A stretch of 64,000 bases of DNA from Pararhodobacter oceanensis (GTDB taxonomy: Bacteria > Pseudomonadota > Alphaproteobacteria > Rhodobacterales > Rhodobacteraceae). Location: NCBI RefSeq assembly GCF_003076755.1, contig NZ_QDKM01000001.1, forward strand, positions 1-64,000, in the 5' to 3' direction. Under the pieces are notes generated by a model, which did no database searches, was not told the DNA's origin, and saw only the letters and a program-made list of their open reading frames with translations. Made by a program: the position numbers and the translations under genes. Of this stretch, positions 36,782-46,901 are shown in pieces. Position 1 is the stretch's first letter. Each line of letters starts with the position of its first letter.

Positions 36782-39141
36782 GCGTCCATAAACCCCTGCC
36801 GCATGACGCAGCCCCCCTGCATGTCACTGGCACCGCGCGTTATGTCGATGATATTCCGACGCCCAGTGGCACGCTGCATCTGGTCTTTGGCCTCTCCGAA
36901 GTTGCCGCTGGCAGCATTGACGCGATGGATCTGGAAGCGGTGCGTGCCGCCGAAGGCGTGGTCGCGGTGCTGACCGGTGAGGACATCGGCCATGTCGATT
37001 GTAGCCCGTCCAATCACGACGAGCCGCTACTGGCGCTTGGCGAGGTGCATTACGTCGGCCAGCCGGTCTTTCTGGTGATTGCCAAGACCCATCTCGCCGC
37101 CCGCAAGGCGGCGCGGTTGGGCAAGATCACCTATAGCGAGCGCCCTGCCCTCCTGAGCATCGAGGACGCGCTGGCCGCGGACAGCCGCTTTGAGGAAGGC
37201 CCGCGGATCTGGGCGCGCGGTGACGCCGGGGCGGCGATCTCAGGCGCGGCGCATCAGATCGAGGGCCGCATCGAGATGGGCGGGCAAGAGCATTTCTACC
37301 TTGAGGGTCAGGCCGCTCTGGTCACCCCGCAGGAATGCGGCGATATGCATGTGGTCTCTTCGACCCAGCACCCGACCGAGATCCAGCACAAGGTGGCCGA
37401 GGCTTTGGGCGTGCCGATGCATGCGGTGCGGGTCGAGACGCGGCGCATGGGTGGCGGTTTTGGCGGCAAGGAAAGTCAGGGCAATCATCTGGCGATTGCC
37501 TGCGCGCTGGCTGCGCGGCTGACCGGCAAATCCTGCAAAATGCGCTATGACCGCGACGACGATATGGTGATCACCGGCAAACGCCATGATTTCCGCGTCG
37601 ATTACCGCGTCGGTTTTGATGCCGAGGGCCGCGTTGAGGGGATCGAGTTCACCCATTACACCCGCTGCGGCTGGGCGATGGACCTGTCGCTGCCGGTGGC
37701 AGATCGGGCGATGTTGCATGCCGATAACGCCTATTTCCTGCCCGATGTACGCATCGAGAGCCACCGGTTGCGCACCAATATGTGCTCGGCCACCGCTTAC
37801 CGGGGCTTTGGCGGGCCGCAGGGCATGCTGGGCATCGAGCGGGTGATGGATCACATCGCGCATACGCTGGGCCGCGAGGCTTTGGAAGTGCGCAAGGTGA
37901 ATTACTACCGCGCCAAAGCCGCGCAACCCTCGGGCGCGGGCACGGCGAAACGCTTTGGCGGCGCGCATAGCCCCGCCGCGCCTGCCGATGATGGCCCGCA
38001 GACCACGCCTTACGGGCAGGTGGTCGAAGATTTCATCCTGCATGAGATGACCGAGAGGCTGGAGGCGACCTCGGATTACGCCGCCCGCCGCGCCGCGGTG
38101 GACGCGTGGAACGCTCAGAACCCGATCCTCAAGAAAGGTCTGGCACTGACGCCGGTGAAATTCGGCATCAGCTTTACCCTGACCCATCTCAATCAGGCGG
38201 GCGCTTTGGTGCATGTCTATCAAGATGGCTCGGTGCATCTGAACCACGGCGGCACCGAGATGGGGCAAGGTCTGTTCCAGAAGGTCGCGCAGGTCGCGGC
38301 GAGCGTCTTCGGGCTGGATCCGGTGATGGTCAAGATCACCGCCACCGACACCGCCAAAGTGCCCAACACCTCGGCCACCGCGGCCTCTTCGGGCTCGGAT
38401 CTCAACGGGATGGCGGTGCAGGCCGCCTGTGTCACCATCCGTGACCGGATCGCGGCGCTCTTGGCCGAGACCCATCAGGCCGACCCCAAGGATGTTGAGT
38501 TCAAGGACGGGCGGGTGATTGTTGGCGACGACGAATTCAGCTTCGCCGAGGCCGCCAATCTGGCCTATATGGCGCGGGTCAGCCTGTCCTCGACGGGTTT
38601 CTACGCGACGCCCAAGGTCGCATGGGACCGGCTGAAGGGCGACGGCAACCCGTTCTTCTATTTCGCTTACGGCGCCTCGGTTTCCGAGGTGGTGATCGAC
38701 ACGCTGACCGGCGAGAACCGCATTCTGCGCGCCGATATCCTGCATGACGTGGGCAGCAGCCTCAATCCGGCGCTCGATATCGGGCAGATCGAGGGCGGCT
38801 ATGTGCAGGGCGCGGGCTGGCTGACCACCGAGGAACTGGTCTGGGACGATAAGGGACGGCTGCGCACCCATGCGCCCTCGACCTATAAAATCCCCGCCTG
38901 CGGCGACCGGCCACGGATTTTCAACGTCGAGCTGTTTGATCGCGCCAACCCCGAGGATACGATCCACCGCTCAAAGGCCGTCGGTGAGCCGCCATTCATG
39001 CATGGCAATTCGGTGCTGATGGCGCTTTCGGATGCGGTGCAGGCCTGCGGCGATGGCTCGCTTTATGCCGATCTGAACGCGCCTGCCACCGCCGAATGCA
39101 TCCTGATGGCGGTCAACCGGCAGCGAGGCGTCGATGTTTGA
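36778..39141 (+). CDS. xdhB: Xanthine dehydrogenase large subunit (molybdopterin)
   Basis: This 787-residue subunit hydroxylates hypoxanthine and xanthine to urate. Family blocks: [19 protein letters not shown] (N-terminus), [26 protein letters not shown] (~222-234), [31 protein letters not shown], and [12 protein letters not shown] with the catalytic glutamate near residue 735. It overlaps xdhA by four bases and xdhC by eight, so the three are translationally coupled. Confidence 0.96.
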   Translation: MSVHKPLPHDAAPLHVTGTARYVDDIPTPSGTLHLVFGLSEVAAGSIDAMDLEAVRAAEGVVAVLTGEDIGHVDCSPSNHDEPLLALGEVHYVGQPVFLVIAKTHLAARKAARLGKITYSERPALLSIEDALAADSRFEEGPRIWARGDAGAAISGAAHQIEGRIEMGGQEHFYLEGQAALVTPQECGDMHVVSSTQHPTEIQHKVAEALGVPMHAVRVETRRMGGGFGGKESQGNHLAIACALAARLTGKSCKMRYDRDDDMVITGKRHDFRVDYRVGFDAEGRVEGIEFTHYTRCGWAMDLSLPVADRAMLHADNAYFLPDVRIESHRLRTNMCSATAYRGFGGPQGMLGIERVMDHIAHTLGREALEVRKVNYYRAKAAQPSGAGTAKRFGGAHSPAAPADDGPQTTPYGQVVEDFILHEMTERLEATSDYAARRAAVDAWNAQNPILKKGLALTPVKFGISFTLTHLNQAGALVHVYQDGSVHLNHGGTEMGQGLFQKVAQVAASVFGLDPVMVKITATDTAKVPNTSATAASSGSDLNGMAVQAACVTIRDRIAALLAETHQADPKDVEFKDGRVIVGDDEFSFAEAANLAYMARVSLSSTGFYATPKVAWDRLKGDGNPFFYFAYGASVSEVVIDTLTGENRILRADILHDVGSSLNPALDIGQIEGGYVQGAGWLTTEELVWDDKGRLRTHAPSTYKIPACGDRPRIFNVELFDRANPEDTIHRSKAVGEPPFMHGNSVLMALSDAVQACGDGSLYADLNAPATAECILMAVNRQRGVDV

Positions 39142-40078
39142 CCGCGCCACCATCGCGCAGGCACTGCAAGGGCGCGATGCGGTCGTGCGGGTGGTGATCT
39201 GCAGCTACCAAGGCTCGTCCCCGCGTGAGGCGGGGGCGGCGATGCTGGTCTTTGCCGAGGGGCAGACCGGCACCATCGGCGGCGGCGCGCTGGAGTATGA
39301 CGCCAGTCTGAAGGCGCGCGCGATGCTGACGGGCGGCGATTTGCCCCGCGTTGAGCGCGTCGCATTGGGCCCCAATCTGGGGCAATGTTGCGGCGGTGCG
39401 GTGACGCTGGCCTACGAGCGGTTTGACGCGAATTCTTTGGCCATGTTGCCCGAGGACGGGCTCTATGCCCGCCCCGTGGCCGCTGATGCGCCCGAAGAGA
39501 TGCCGCTACCAATCCGCCGTGCGATGAAAACCGCGCGCGGCCAAGGCGTGATGGCGCCGCGGTATTTGCAAGGCTGGCTGGCGGAACCTGTGGCGCCACC
39601 GCAGCGGCAGCTCTGGGTCTGGGGCGCGGGCCATGTCGGGCGGGCAATCGTGCATACCATTAACCCCTTGCCCAATGTCGCAATCACCTGGCTGGACACC
39701 GCGCGCAACCGCTTCCCTGAGGTGATCCCCGAGGGCGTGACCGCGCGCATCGCGGATAATCCCGCCGATCTGGTGCCCGAGGCGCCTGCGCAGGCCGAGC
39801 ATCTGATCCTGACCTATAGCCACGCGCTTGATCTCGATCTGTGCCACCGGCTGCTGACCCATGGATTCGGCTTTTGCGGGTTGATCGGCTCGGCTTCGAA
39901 ATGGGCGCGGTTTCGCAGCCGCTTGACAGCGCTGGGTCATCCGCCTGAGAAGGTTGGAGAAATCACCTGCCCGATCGGGGACCCGTCTTTCGGCAAACAC
40001 CCGAATGCCATCGCCATTTCCGTCGCCGCTGCGTTTCTCTCGCGGGCGGAGCCTGTCCAGAAAAGAGAACGCGCATGA
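39134..40078 (+). CDS. xdhC: Xanthine dehydrogenase accessory protein
   Basis: XdhC binds molybdenum cofactor, helps add the terminal sulfido ligand and inserts it into XdhB. The 314-residue protein has the N-terminal XdhC/CoxI domain (SPREAGAAMLVFAEGQTGTI, GGGALEYDASL, GPNLGQCCGGAVTL with conserved cysteines) and a C-terminal Rossmann part (LWVWGAGHVGRAIVHTI). The start lies inside the end of xdhB, and the stop overlaps the ABC ATPase start by four bases, so the transporter is part of the same operon. Confidence 0.95.
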   Translation: MFDRATIAQALQGRDAVVRVVICSYQGSSPREAGAAMLVFAEGQTGTIGGGALEYDASLKARAMLTGGDLPRVERVALGPNLGQCCGGAVTLAYERFDANSLAMLPEDGLYARPVAADAPEEMPLPIRRAMKTARGQGVMAPRYLQGWLAEPVAPPQRQLWVWGAGHVGRAIVHTINPLPNVAITWLDTARNRFPEVIPEGVTARIADNPADLVPEAPAQAEHLILTYSHALDLDLCHRLLTHGFGFCGLIGSASKWARFRSRLTALGHPPEKVGEITCPIGDPSFGKHPNAIAISVAAAFLSRAEPVQKRERA

Positions 40079-41595
40079 TGACAACGCCACTTTTGTCCTT
40101 ACAGGGGCTGACCAAGGAATACCCCGGAGTCGTCGCCAATAGCGATGTGACGTTCGACATTGGCGAGGGTGAGGTGCACGCGCTTCTGGGCGAGAATGGC
40201 GCCGGCAAATCAACGCTGGTCAAGATGATCTACGGGCTGGTGCGGCCCAATGCGGGCACGATGAGGTGGCGCGGTGAGGCCTATGAGCCGCATGCGCCCG
40301 CGCAGGCCCGCGCCAGTGGCGTGGCGATGGTGTTCCAGCATTTCAGCCTGTTTGACGCGATGGACGTGGCGGAGAATGTGGCGCTGGGGATGGACAACCC
40401 GCCGCCGATCCGCGAATTGGCCGCCAAGATCACCGAAGTGTCGAACAACTACGGGCTGCCGCTCGACCCTGACCGGATGGTCGGCGATCTTTCGGCTGGT
40501 GAGCGCCAGCGGGTCGAGATTATCCGCTGCCTGCTGCAAGACCCGCAACTGTTGATCATGGACGAGCCGACCTCGGTGCTGACCCCGCAAGAGGTCGATA
40601 TCCTGTTTCGCACCCTCCGCCAGCTGCGCGCCGAGGGGAAATCGATCCTCTATATCTCGCATAAACTCGAGGAAATCCGCGCGCTTTGCGAGAATGCCAC
40701 GGTGCTGCGGCTGGGCAAAGTCGTCGGCAAGGCCGATCCGCGGCAGGAAAGCGCGCGCTCGCTGGCCGAGATGATGGTCGGGCAGGTGCTGCACCAACCC
40801 TCGCGTGAGGCGGCGGCGCCGGGCAAGACATTGCTTGAAGTCACCAACCTGTCGCTGCCGCCGCAATCGGCCTTTGGCACCTCGCTCAAAGAGATCAATA
40901 TCACCGTGCGGGCCGGCGAAATCCTCGGCATTGGCGGGGTTGCGGGCAACGGGCAGGATGAACTCTTGGGCGCGCTATCGGGCGAGATGCGCAGTGCCCG
41001 TGAGGCGGTGCGTATGGCGGGTGAGCCGGTCGGCCATATCGGCCCCACCGCGCGCCGTGCCTTGGGGCTGCTTTGCGCCCCCGAAGAGCGGCTTGGCCAT
41101 GCCGCCGCCCCCGATATGAGCCTGAGCGAAAACGCCCTCTTGACCGGCGCCTACCGCGAGAGGTTGGTCAAGCGCGGCTTTGTGAATTGGGGCAAGACCC
41201 GCAAATTTGCCGAACGCGTCATCGAGACTTTCGACGTGCGCACACCCGGCGCGCATGTGGCGGCGCGGGCGCTTTCGGGCGGGAACTTGCAGAAATTCGT
41301 CATTGGCCGCGAGATCATGCAGCGCCCCTCGGTTTTGGTGGTCAACCAGCCGACATGGGGCGTCGATGCCTCGGCGGCGGCGGCGATCCGGCAGGCCCTT
41401 CTGGATCTGGCGGCAGCCGGAGCGGCGGTGGTGGTGATCAGCCAGGACCTTGATGAAATCCTTGAAGTCGCGGATAGTTTCGCGGCTTTGAACGCCGGAA
41501 GATTAAGCGCACCGCGACCTGTGCAGGGCTTGACGATGGACCAGATCGGCCTGTTGCTGGGTGGCGCAGAAGGAGACAGCGATGCTGCGGCTTGA
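40075..41595 (+). CDS. Nucleoside/nucleobase ABC transporter, double ATPase
   Basis: A 506-residue duplicated ATPase of the sugar/nucleoside (NupA, RbsA-like) type. The first half has Walker A GENGAGKSTLVKMI (~39-48), signature LSAGERQRVEI and Walker B LLIMDEPTSVL. The second half has a degenerate Walker A (GVAGNGQDELLGAL) and signature LSGGNLQKFVIGREI. Its position straight after xdhC and before two permeases and a BMP-type binding protein points to purine nucleoside or nucleobase uptake. Confidence 0.92.
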   Translation: MMTTPLLSLQGLTKEYPGVVANSDVTFDIGEGEVHALLGENGAGKSTLVKMIYGLVRPNAGTMRWRGEAYEPHAPAQARASGVAMVFQHFSLFDAMDVAENVALGMDNPPPIRELAAKITEVSNNYGLPLDPDRMVGDLSAGERQRVEIIRCLLQDPQLLIMDEPTSVLTPQEVDILFRTLRQLRAEGKSILYISHKLEEIRALCENATVLRLGKVVGKADPRQESARSLAEMMVGQVLHQPSREAAAPGKTLLEVTNLSLPPQSAFGTSLKEINITVRAGEILGIGGVAGNGQDELLGALSGEMRSAREAVRMAGEPVGHIGPTARRALGLLCAPEERLGHAAAPDMSLSENALLTGAYRERLVKRGFVNWGKTRKFAERVIETFDVRTPGAHVAARALSGGNLQKFVIGREIMQRPSVLVVNQPTWGVDASAAAAIRQALLDLAAAGAAVVVISQDLDEILEVADSFAALNAGRLSAPRPVQGLTMDQIGLLLGGAEGDSDAAA

Positions 41596-42703
41596 AAAGC
41601 GCCCCAATCCCTCGCAATTTTGGAATTACGCCACGCCGGTGGTTGCGGTTCTGCTGACCATGGTCGCCGGTGGCATCCTGTTCTGGGTGCTCGGCAAGAA
41701 CCCTTTCGAGGCGATCAAGCTGATCTTCTGGGACCCGCTGTTTTCCGAGCAATTCGCCGCCTATTCGCGCCCGCAACTCTTGATCAAAGCGGGCCCGCTG
41801 ATCCTGATTGCGGTCGGGCTGGCGATCGGCTTTCGCGCCGGTATCTGGAACATCGGCGCCGAAGGCCAATATATCATCGGCGCGCTCTGTGCCGCGCAGA
41901 TGGCGCTGTGGTTCTACCCCGCCGAGCTGTGGATCGTGTTCCCGCTGATGATCCTTGCGGGGGCCTTTGGCGGCTGGCTCTGGGCGATGATCCCTGCGGT
42001 GCTGAAGACGCGGTTCAACACCAATGAAATCCTTGTCTCGCTGCTTCTGGTCTATGTCGCCGAGAAAATTCTCGCCGCCGCCGCCACCGGCTTTATGCGC
42101 AACCCCGAAGGCTCGGGCTTTCCCGGATCGCGCAATATTTTCAACTACAGCGCGGCATCCAATCAGGAATTGATTGCCAATTCCGGCCTGCATTGGGGTG
42201 TGGTTGCAGCGTTCATCGCGGTGATTTTCGCCTATGTGCTTCTGCACCGGCATCTTCTGGGCTTTCATGTGCAGCTTGCCGGTCAAGCACCGCGCGCGGC
42301 CAAATTCGCCGGTGTCGCGCCGGCGCGTCTGGTGCTCTTGTGCCTTGGCATCTCGGGGTTGATGGCGGGGCTTGCGGGGATGTTCGAGGTTGCCGGCCCT
42401 GCCCGTCTGATCACCATTGATTTCAACTCGGGCTACGGGTTCACCGCGATTATCGTGGCGTTTCTGGGCCGGTTGCACCCCATCGGCATTGTGCTGGCAG
42501 GGCTGTTGCTGGCGCTGACCTATATCGGCGGGGAATTGGCGCAATTCATGCTCAACCTGCCCTCAGCGGCGATTCAGGTGTTTCAGGGCATGCTGTTGTT
42601 CTTCCTTTTGGCGCTGGATGTCCTGTCGAATTACCGCCTGCGCCTGATGCGCCCGGCGCCGGTCACAGCGCCCGCGCCCAAACCCAGCACGGAGAGTGTC
42701 TGA
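41582..42703 (+). CDS. Nucleoside/nucleobase ABC transporter permease 1
   Basis: A 373-residue inner-membrane permease of the BPD_transp_2 family with about ten hydrophobic segments. It contains GFRAGIWNIGAEGQYIIGAL, the EAA-like loop region of this family, and NTNEILVSLLLVYVAEK. ATG 41582 lies inside the end of the ATPase gene (overlap of 14 bases), and the stop shares bases with the next permease (TGATG). Confidence 0.93.
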   Translation: MLRLEKRPNPSQFWNYATPVVAVLLTMVAGGILFWVLGKNPFEAIKLIFWDPLFSEQFAAYSRPQLLIKAGPLILIAVGLAIGFRAGIWNIGAEGQYIIGALCAAQMALWFYPAELWIVFPLMILAGAFGGWLWAMIPAVLKTRFNTNEILVSLLLVYVAEKILAAAATGFMRNPEGSGFPGSRNIFNYSAASNQELIANSGLHWGVVAAFIAVIFAYVLLHRHLLGFHVQLAGQAPRAAKFAGVAPARLVLLCLGISGLMAGLAGMFEVAGPARLITIDFNSGYGFTAIIVAFLGRLHPIGIVLAGLLLALTYIGGELAQFMLNLPSAAIQVFQGMLLFFLLALDVLSNYRLRLMRPAPVTAPAPKPSTESV

Positions 42704-43635
42704 TGGACCTGAGCTCAATCAATCCGGTCGTGTTGATCGCCTCATTGATGGTGGCGGCGACACCGATCCTGCTGGCCGCCATCGGCGAATTGGTGGTCGA
42801 GAAATCCGGCGTGCTGAACCTTGGCGTCGAAGGGATGATGATCGTCGGTGCGGTCTCGGGATTTGCCATCGCGGTGACCACGCAGAACCCCTATCTGGGG
42901 ATGCTGGCGGCGATTGTCGCCGGTGCGCTGGTGGCGCTGATCTTTGCCGCGCTGACGCAACTCTTGATGGCCAATCAGGTGGCCTCGGGTCTGGCATTAA
43001 CGCTGTTTGGCCTCGGGTTCTCGGCGCTGGTCGGGCAGAACTATGTGGGCATCGTGCCGCCGCGCACACCCAAGCTGGACTTTGGTCCACTAACTGATCT
43101 GCCGGTGGTCGGGCGGATCATCTTTGGCCATGATATTCTGGTCTATATCTCGCTCCTGATCGTCGCCGCGACGTGGTTCTGGCTCAACAAAACCCAAGGC
43201 GGGCGGGTGTTGCGCGCGGTTGGCGAGAATCACGATAGCGCCCATGCGCTGGGCTATAAGGTCACCCGCGTGCGGATTCTGGCAATCATGTTCGGCGGTG
43301 CCTGCGCCGGTCTGGGCGGCGCCTATCTCAGCCTTGTGCGGGTGCCCAGCTGGACCGAGGGCATGACCGCAGGCGCGGGCTGGATCGCGCTGGCGCTGGT
43401 GGTGTTTGCCTCATGGCGGCCATGGCGGGTGCTGGCCGGTGCCTATCTTTTCGGTGGAATCATGGTGTTACAGCTGAACCTTCAGGCCGCGGGTTTCCGG
43501 ATTCCGGTGGAATACCTGTCGATGTCGCCGTATCTGATCACTATTGTCGTTCTCGTCATAATGTCGTCAAGTCGAGGACGCAGATCCATGGCCGCGCCCG
43601 GCTCTTTGGGTCGGTCGTTCCACGCCGCCGGGTGA
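42703..43635 (+). CDS. Nucleoside/nucleobase ABC transporter permease 2
   Basis: A 310-residue partner permease, BPD_transp_2 family, with about eight to nine membrane segments: [40 protein letters not shown] and [20 protein letters not shown]. Together with permease 1 it forms the membrane channel. The C-terminal tail is basic ([13 protein letters not shown]). Confidence 0.93.
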   Translation: MDLSSINPVVLIASLMVAATPILLAAIGELVVEKSGVLNLGVEGMMIVGAVSGFAIAVTTQNPYLGMLAAIVAGALVALIFAALTQLLMANQVASGLALTLFGLGFSALVGQNYVGIVPPRTPKLDFGPLTDLPVVGRIIFGHDILVYISLLIVAATWFWLNKTQGGRVLRAVGENHDSAHALGYKVTRVRILAIMFGGACAGLGGAYLSLVRVPSWTEGMTAGAGWIALALVVFASWRPWRVLAGAYLFGGIMVLQLNLQAAGFRIPVEYLSMSPYLITIVVLVIMSSSRGRRSMAAPGSLGRSFHAAG

Positions 43636-43684
43636 TCTGGCAGCACTTTAAGGGCACAACGCCCGTTCAACTGGGAGAGTCTCA

Positions 43685-44773
43685 ATGAAACGCAGAACCC
43701 TACTTACCTCCTCGGCCATGGCGCTCGGCCTTGCCGCGACCATGGGCACCGCCGCGCTGGCGCAGGATGAGCCGCTGAAGGTCGGCTTTATCTATGTCGG
43801 ACCGGTCGGCGACTTCGGCTGGACCACCGCGCATGACGTCGGCCGTCTGGCCGCGGTCGAGCATTTCGGCGACTCGCTGGAGACGGTCTTTGTCGAAAGC
43901 GTGCCGGAAGGCGCGGATTCGGGCCGCGTGATGACCCAGATGGCGCTCTCGGGTGCGGATATGATCTTCGCGACCTCCTTTGGCTATGGCCCCGAGATCA
44001 ACGCCGTCGCGCAGCGCTTCCCCGACATCGCTTTCGAGCATGCCACCGGCTACCTGCAGGAAGCGCCGAATGTCTCGCTCTATAACGCGCGTTTCTACGA
44101 GGGCCGCGCGGTCATCGGCCATATTGCGGCACGGATGACGGAATCGAATGTGGTGGGCTATATCGCCTCCTTCCCGATCCCCGAAGTGATCATGGGCATC
44201 AACGCCGCCTATCTGGCTGCCAAGGCCGCCAATCCCGACATCGAGTTCCGCGTGGTCTGGGCCTATACGTGGTTTGACCCCGCGCAAGAGGCCGCCGCCG
44301 CCGAAGCGCTGATCGAACAGGGCGCTGACATCATCATGCAGCACACCGATTCGACCGCGCCCCTGACCGTGGCACAAGAGCATGGTGCGCTGGCCTTTGG
44401 TCAGGCCTCGGATATGTCCTCCTTTGCCCCCGATGTGCATCTGACCGCGATCGAGGACAATTGGGCGCCCTATTACATCCGCCGCATCCAAGAGCGGATG
44501 GATGGCACCTGGGAGGCCGACAACGTCTGGCTCGGCATTCCTGATGGCGAAGTGGTGCTCTCGCCGTTCAACGACCGTATTCCTGCGGATGTGCAGGAAG
44601 AAGCCAACGCGATGATCGCGGCGATCACCGATGGCTCCTTCCACCCGTTCACCGGCCCGATCAACCGTCAGGACGGTTCGACATGGCTGGCCGAGGGTGA
44701 AACCGCGCCGGATGGTGACCTCTTGGGCATGGATTTCTATGTCGAAGGCATGACCGGCGAAATCCCGAACTGA
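43685..44773 (+). CDS. BMP family ABC transporter substrate-binding protein
   Basis: A 362-residue periplasmic protein with a signal peptide (MKRRTLLTSSAMALGLAATM, cleavage near ALA-QD). The mature part has the BMP/PnrA (Med) fold landmarks VGFIYVGPVGDFGWTTAHD, GADMIFATSFGYGPEINAVA and GADIIMQHTDSTAP. BMP proteins bind purine nucleosides or nucleobases. A GGGAG site precedes ATG 43685. As the last gene of the xdhABC-transporter operon, it most likely captures purines for oxidation by XdhAB. Confidence 0.94.
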   Translation: MKRRTLLTSSAMALGLAATMGTAALAQDEPLKVGFIYVGPVGDFGWTTAHDVGRLAAVEHFGDSLETVFVESVPEGADSGRVMTQMALSGADMIFATSFGYGPEINAVAQRFPDIAFEHATGYLQEAPNVSLYNARFYEGRAVIGHIAARMTESNVVGYIASFPIPEVIMGINAAYLAAKAANPDIEFRVVWAYTWFDPAQEAAAAEALIEQGADIIMQHTDSTAPLTVAQEHGALAFGQASDMSSFAPDVHLTAIEDNWAPYYIRRIQERMDGTWEADNVWLGIPDGEVVLSPFNDRIPADVQEEANAMIAAITDGSFHPFTGPINRQDGSTWLAEGETAPDGDLLGMDFYVEGMTGEIPN

Positions 44774-44794
44774 TCGGAGCGTTAGTCTAATTCG

Positions 44795-44825
44795 AAGGGC
44801 GGTCCGTGTTGCGGGCCGCCCTTTT
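44795..44825 (+). terminator. Rho-independent terminator of the xdh-transporter operon
   Basis: AAGGGCGGTCCG-TGTTG-CGGGCCGCCCTTTT, 22 bases after the stop codon of the binding-protein gene. Confidence 0.9.
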
Positions 44826-44885
44826 CTGTGGCGTCGTAACGCTATGTCGTTGTTCGAACCGCCCTGCCCGTGGCCCCCACGGGCC

Positions 44886-45006
44886 GCGCCCGACCCTCCC
44901 CCCGGGAGGGCGCACTCGCGAAGTCATTCACTGCTCGAACCCCATCAATGCTTGTAAGCGCTGCCCGTTGCGGAGACGGAACAAGCGCCCAGCCAGGGTC
45001 GGGCGC
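44886..45006 (-). repeat. 121-bp dispersed repeat, copy 2
   Basis: Bounded by GCGCCCGACC (44886-44895) and GGTCGGGCGC (44997-45006). The CCCTCCCCCCGGGAGGG palindrome is at the left, so orientation is opposite to copy 1. A small hairpin (GTGGCCCCCAC) lies just outside the left end. It lies between convergent genes. Confidence 0.88.
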
Positions 45007-45097
45007 TGCCCTCATCGCTTTGCGTCGAGCGATGCGGTGATCGGAACGAGGCGAAAACGGCGGGGCAGCAGTCCGAGGCACCGATGCCTGCCTGTGC

Positions 45098-45433
45098 CTA
45101 CCCCGCCAGCCCGTCCCAGATTTCCAGCGCGCGGCCTGCGTTCATCACCACTGGCCCGCCGCCCATCTGGATCGACATTGCCAGCACATCACAGAATTCC
45201 TCTCGCGTGCCGCCCAGTTTCTGCAGCAAATCCGCGTGATAGCCGACGCAATCATCGCAGCCCTGCACCACGGCGATGCCGAGGGCGATATATTCCTTTT
45301 CCTTATTGCTCAGCGCCTCCGCGGCTTTCACCGCCGCGCTGACCCCGCCAAAGGCTTTCATCGTTGGTTTCACCGCTTGGATCAACGCCCGCGAGCGGTC
45401 CTTGGTGCGTTCGAGATCGGCTTTCGCGCCCAT
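45098..45433 (-). CDS. Carboxymuconolactone decarboxylase/AhpD-like protein
   Basis: A 111-residue protein of the CMD family. Its active-site segment is VVQGCDDCVGYHADLLQKLG (Cys59, Cys62, His66), the CxxC-xxxH arrangement of AhpD-like disulfide reductases as opposed to true decarboxylases. It probably acts in peroxide or thiol redox defence. ATG 45433 is used, with AAGGGAAT upstream. Confidence 0.88.
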   Translation of the reverse strand: MGAKADLERTKDRSRALIQAVKPTMKAFGGVSAAVKAAEALSNKEKEYIALGIAVVQGCDDCVGYHADLLQKLGGTREEFCDVLAMSIQMGGGPVVMNAGRALEIWDGLAG

Positions 45434-45501
45434 AATATTCCCTTTCATGAATGTCTCATGCAAGGGATCGCACAGCCGCGCGGCGCGGGCTTTGATTCAG
45501 G

Positions 45502-46161
45502 TCAAGCCGAGAGCGGGCGCCGCGCCAGTAGCATCAGATTATCCGCGGGCATCTCGATGAGTTCAATGGTTTGGAGACCGGCGCTGCGCAGGCGCTCTTG
45601 CACCCACTCGATATCCTTATAGCCGATCGCGGGATCCTGCGCGCGCAAGGAGGCATCAAAGGCGCGGTCGCCCTCGCTGACCAGCGCGCCACCGCGTTTG
45701 AATGGACCGTAAAGACAAAACACCCCCTCGGGCGCCAGCGCCTGCGCGACCTCCTCCAGCAAAGTCTCGGCCTCGGGGGTGGAAATCAGATGCAGCAGAT
45801 TGGTCAGATGGATCGAGGTCAACGCCCGGTGATCGCGCCGCCATGCCTGCGCCCAACCCGTTTTGCAGGCGTCGAGAACCTGCGGCGGCAGGATATTCGC
45901 CTGCCCTTCGCACCACGCCGCAATTGAGCCGAGGTTTGCCGGATTACCGTCACTCGGCTGCCAGCGAATATGCGGAAACCGTTCCCCGAAGGCGGCGATA
46001 TGCTGGCCGGTGCCGCTAGCGATCTCGAGCGCGGCGCCGCTGTCGGGCAATGCCTCGGCCAGAACCGCGAGGATCGGCGCCAGATTGCGCTCGGCCGAGG
46101 GGGCGTTGCGGCGTCCCTCGGCAATAAGCGCGGCGCTGTCCGGTAGCTGAAGTTTGCGCAT
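45502..46161 (-). CDS. DUF938 family SAM-dependent methyltransferase-like protein
   Basis: A 219-residue protein with a Rossmann-type SAM-binding start (ALEIASGTGQHIAAFGERFP) and the family blocks WQPSDGNPANLGSI, SIHLTNLLHLIS and GVFCLYGPFKRGGALVSEGD. The DUF938 family is methyltransferase-like with unknown substrate. ATG 46161 (MRKLQLPDSAALIAEGRRNA) is chosen; further upstream residues overlap the divergent gene. Confidence 0.88.
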   Translation of the reverse strand: MRKLQLPDSAALIAEGRRNAPSAERNLAPILAVLAEALPDSGAALEIASGTGQHIAAFGERFPHIRWQPSDGNPANLGSIAAWCEGQANILPPQVLDACKTGWAQAWRRDHRALTSIHLTNLLHLISTPEAETLLEEVAQALAPEGVFCLYGPFKRGGALVSEGDRAFDASLRAQDPAIGYKDIEWVQERLRSAGLQTIELIEMPADNLMLLARRPLSA

Positions 46162-46252
46162 TTCGCCCTGCCCTGATGATCCCGCGACGTTACCTCTCGC
46201 CAATTCCTTAAGGGTGTCAGAGGATGCAGACCAGCACAAGGAGGGCGGCGCA

Positions 46253-46900
46253 TTGCAGATCATATTGGGGGGCGTGGCCGCCGTGGCGGCGCTGGTCTAT
46301 TGGTTGCGATATGCGGGAGCCGAGACGCCCTCACCCGCCGCCTCCTGCGTCAAAACCCTGAGCACCGCAGCGCTGGCGCTGCTGGGCTGGTGGCTGAATG
46401 CGCCGCTTTTGGTGGTGATCGGGCTGGCCTTCGGATCGCTCGGCGATCTGGCACTATCGCGCGCCGGAGACCGCGCGTTTCTCGCCGGTATGCTGGCCTT
46501 CGCTGTGGGCCATCTGGCCTATGTGATTGAATTCGCGCGGCTTCTCGCGGCGGGCGACCCGCAGGTCGGCTCGGTGTTCTGGGTGACCGTGGCGGCAATG
46601 GCCCTGCTCGTGCCGTTGACCCTGCTGTGGATCGCGCCAAAAGCGGGTGGTCTCGCCTGGCCGGTGCGCGCCTATGCTCTGATCATCGGCGCGATGGCGC
46701 TGGCGGCCAGCCTCCTGCCGCATTCCTCGGGGCTTTGGCTGCTGCAAATCGGCGTCGCGGCGTTTCTCGCGTCGGATTTCATCCTCGCGCTGGGGAAATT
46801 CATCGCCACACATCCGCGCACACGGCTGCTCGCGGCGCGCAGTCTCTGGCCACTATATTGGGGCGGTCAAGCGCTGATCCTCTGGGGCGCGGTGCTCTGA
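46253..46900 (+). CDS. YhhN family membrane protein (lysoplasmalogenase-like)
   Basis: A 215-residue inner-membrane protein with about eight hydrophobic segments. Family landmarks are LVVIGLAFGSLGDLALSRAG, RAFLAGMLAFAVGHLAYV and ASDFILALGKF. The conserved acidic residues in these segments form the putative catalytic site of TMEM86/YhhN lysoplasmalogenases. The start is probably TTG 46253, nine bases after AAGGAGGG; no good ATG is available. Confidence 0.85.
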   Translation: MQIILGGVAAVAALVYWLRYAGAETPSPAASCVKTLSTAALALLGWWLNAPLLVVIGLAFGSLGDLALSRAGDRAFLAGMLAFAVGHLAYVIEFARLLAAGDPQVGSVFWVTVAAMALLVPLTLLWIAPKAGGLAWPVRAYALIIGAMALAASLLPHSSGLWLLQIGVAAFLASDFILALGKFIATHPRTRLLAARSLWPLYWGGQALILWGAVL

Positions 46901-46901
46901 C

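Noticed and set aside
37240-38967. A 575-codon frame opposite xdhB
   Set aside because: Antisense shadow of xdhB, which shows all family motifs.
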